Assembly (NCBI GenBank): GCA_963820965.1
Contig: CAWGCC010000027.1
Span: 434,001-498,000, forward strand
Reading direction: 5' to 3'
DNA: 64,000 nucleotides
Origin: DATEDA01 sp963820965
Lineage (GTDB): Bacteria > Pseudomonadota > Gammaproteobacteria > Burkholderiales > SG8-39
This document shows positions 62,409 to 64,000 of the stretch, in pieces; the first letter of the stretch is position 1; each line of letters starts with the position of its first letter. The notes under the pieces are model-generated. The model worked only from the letters and a program-made list of their open reading frames with translations, was not told the origin of the DNA and searched no databases. The translations under genes were made by a program, and so were the position numbers.

Positions 62409-63578
62409 CTACCTCATCTTGCAGTCCTGCACGTACGCGTCGCCGCGCGCGGTGAGGATCCTGCCGAGCGTCTTGTGCGCGATCTTGCCGTCGGGGCCTT
62501 TGCTGACGACCTGCAGGTAGTAGTCCTGCACCGGGAACTGGTTGGCGTTGAACTTGAAATCGCCGCGCACGCTCTTGAAGTCGGCCGACTTGATCGCCGC
62601 GCGCAGGGCTTCCTTGTTGTCGAGGTTGCCCTTCACCCTGCGAATCGCCGCGTCGAGCAGGAGGGCGGTGTCGTAACCGCTCGCCGCATACCCGGTCGGC
62701 AATCGCTTGTACTCCTTCTCGAACGCGGCGACGAACTTCCTGTTGGCCGCATTGTCCAGGTCGATCGTCCAGTGGCCGAGGCTGAAGAGGCCGAGCATCG
62801 GATCGCCGACCGCGCGGATGATGTCCTGGTCCGAACCCCAGAGCGGCACGACGAGCTGGATGTCCTTCGACATCCCCGAGGCCACGAACTGCTTGATGAA
62901 GTTGATCCCCATGCCGCCGGGGAGGAACACGTAGAGCGCCTCGGGCTTCGCGGCGCGGATCTGCGCGAGCTCGGCGGCGTAGTCGAGCTGGCCGAGCTTG
63001 GTGTACATCTCGTCCGCGAGCTTGCCCTTGTAGTAGCGCTTGAAGCCGTTCGCGGCGTCCTTGCCGCCCTGATAGTTGGGCGCGAGGAAGATCACGCTCT
63101 TGAAGCCGCGCTCGGTCACGTACTGACCGGCCGCTTCGCTGTAGGCCTCGCTCGGCCAGGAGGACACGAAGAAGAACGGATTGCATTGTGCACCGGTGTA
63201 TTGCGCCGGCCCGGCGTTCGGACCGATGAAGAACGTCTTCGAGTCGGTGATCTGGGGGGCGATCGCGAGCACGACGTTCGAGAACACGGTGCCGGTGACG
63301 AAGTCGACCCGGTCGCGCTTGACCAGGCGGTCGGCGTGCTGCTTGCCGGTATCCGGGTTGAGCTGATCGTCGGCGACGATGACATCGGCCGCCAGCCCCC
63401 CGAGCTTCCCGCCATTCAGCTTCACCGCCAGGTTGAAGCCGTCGCGGATGTCGCCGCCGATGGCGGCGTTCGGGCCGGACAGGGTGCTGATGAAGCCGAT
63501 CTTGACCTTGTCGGCGGCCTGAGCGGCGAAGGCCGCGGCGCCGAGCAACGCCGCGACCAGGAGGTGACGCGCTTGCAT
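62409..63578 (-). CDS. Branched-chain amino-acid type ABC transporter binding protein (LivK-like)
   Basis: A periplasmic binding protein of 389 residues, type I fold. Signal peptide HLLVAALLGAAAFAAQAADK, then KIGFISTLSGPNAAIGGDIRDG, DDQLNPDTGKQHADRLV, and GYAASGYDTALLLDAAI near the end. The ATG at 63578 follows a GGAGAG element. It probably serves the LivHMG transporter downstream. Proteins of this subgroup are often found with aromatic-acid genes, so the ligand need not be an amino acid. Confidence 0.92.
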   Translation of the reverse strand: MQARHLLVAALLGAAAFAAQAADKVKIGFISTLSGPNAAIGGDIRDGFNLAVKLNGGKLGGLAADVIVADDQLNPDTGKQHADRLVKRDRVDFVTGTVFSNVVLAIAPQITDSKTFFIGPNAGPAQYTGAQCNPFFFVSSWPSEAYSEAAGQYVTERGFKSVIFLAPNYQGGKDAANGFKRYYKGKLADEMYTKLGQLDYAAELAQIRAAKPEALYVFLPGGMGINFIKQFVASGMSKDIQLVVPLWGSDQDIIRAVGDPMLGLFSLGHWTIDLDNAANRKFVAAFEKEYKRLPTGYAASGYDTALLLDAAIRRVKGNLDNKEALRAAIKSADFKSVRGDFKFNANQFPVQDYYLQVVSKGPDGKIAHKTLGRILTARGDAYVQDCKMR

Positions 63579-63791
63579 TGGGCTCTCCTCAACGAGATGC
63601 GACGAACCCGCTGTTGTCGTGAGCGGCGCGGGTCGCTGCATTCTAAGCCCAGAAGGACTCGGGATCGCGTCCCGCGGAGCTCGGTCACGCAAGCTCGCCC
63701 CGATAGGAAGCGCCGGGGAGTGCGGGCAAAAGGCCTCCGCCGCCTCCATGGCGGCGCGCTTGCCACCAGCTCGGACGGGGTACCCGCCGCC

Positions 63792-64000
63792 TCAGTTGAC
63801 GAGGAGCTCGAGCTCGTCGCCGCCGATCCATCTCACGCGGTCCCCGACGCCGTATAGCGTGGCGTCGGCGCGCCGCACGAAGCGATAGGAGCCGTCGTCC
63901 AGCCGCACGGTGACCTCGTAGGTGGTCTCGCGCATGCGGGCGTACATCTCCGGCGTGCCGACGCCGCCGATGTAGGGTTTGTCGGCGCCTTGCCCGCCGA
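63792..64000 (-). CDS. C-terminal part of an unidentified protein, cut by the right edge
   Basis: The minus strand encodes about 68 residues to the window edge, ending ELELLVN and stop. The pattern RETTYEVTVRLDDGSYRFV, then YGVGDRVRWIGGDELELL, is that of the C-terminal beta domain of small envelope lipoproteins and glycine-zipper proteins. The N-terminal part is outside the window, so the family cannot be settled. It lies upstream of livK in the same orientation with 213 bases between, and is probably a separate unit. Confidence 0.55.
   Translation of the reverse strand, partial: GGQGADKPYIGGVGTPEMYARMRETTYEVTVRLDDGSYRFVRRADATLYGVGDRVRWIGGDELELLVN

Overview
The window is chromosomal DNA of a high-GC betaproteobacterium, probably from Burkholderiales. 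The evidence is strong G/C at third codon positions, a hut operon in the order C-U-I-G-F, many Bug-type (TctC) solute-binding proteins, LysR regulators, a class III PHA synthase pair and a gallate dioxygenase. I cannot name the species. I see no tRNA, rRNA, CRISPR array, prophage or recognisable integrase or transposase.

Layout. 0-5.6 kb: histidine utilisation, with the end of hutC, then hutU, hutI, hutG and a hutF broken by one frameshift. 5.6-15.6 kb: an accessory block ending in a second, diverged copy of the hutF 3' end. It carries a CoA-ester degradation operon (SDR, MaoC-like, CaiB-like, a deleted Bug protein, FadB-like), a VOC protein, a low-GC TRAP binding protein and a winged-helix/TPR regulator. 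15.6-24.7 kb: broken lysR and SMP-30 ends, a SAF-domain oxidoreductase, an amidohydrolase, Bug and DctP binding proteins, a catabolic acetolactate-synthase-like enzyme and a decayed FitAB/VapBC-like module between two copies of that gene's 3' end. 25-35.3 kb: sugar-acid catabolism, with PdxA2, a rhamnonate-dehydratase-like enolase, binding proteins, an amidohydrolase, a beta-propeller protein, a DapA-family dehydratase and a ketoglutarate semialdehyde dehydrogenase. 35.4-39.6 kb: LysR, a PrpF/oxalomesaconate tautomerase, a Bug protein and an isocitrate/isopropylmalate-type dehydrogenase. 39.7-45.8 kb: alcohol dehydrogenase, PhaE, PhaC, an extended CoA-transferase and a Bug protein. 45.7-55.9 kb: aromatic catabolism, with a LigB-type dioxygenase, DoxX, LysR, gallate dioxygenase, a ferritin-like protein, an FAH hydrolase, a CBS protein, a class II aldolase, a MetE-like protein and a Rieske dioxygenase alpha/beta pair. 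56-58.6 kb: an MFS transporter and small exported or membrane proteins. 58.9-63.6 kb: a branched-chain amino-acid type ABC transporter with no livF beside it. The right edge cuts an unidentified gene.

The genes point to a soil or water generalist feeding on histidine, sugar acids, tricarboxylates and aromatics, and storing carbon as PHA. Eight full-length Bug or DctP binding proteins are present without any Bug or TRAP membrane subunit.

The most unusual signal is structural. Three segments (about 10 kb, 1.3 kb and 0.64 kb) are each bracketed by direct repeats of local sequence, twice the 3' end of a resident gene. Around them lie many gene stumps (lysR, SMP-30, aldehyde dehydrogenase, GST, amidohydrolase, brnT, possibly iclR). 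This suggests repeated capture of DNA at gene ends, but the mechanism is inference.
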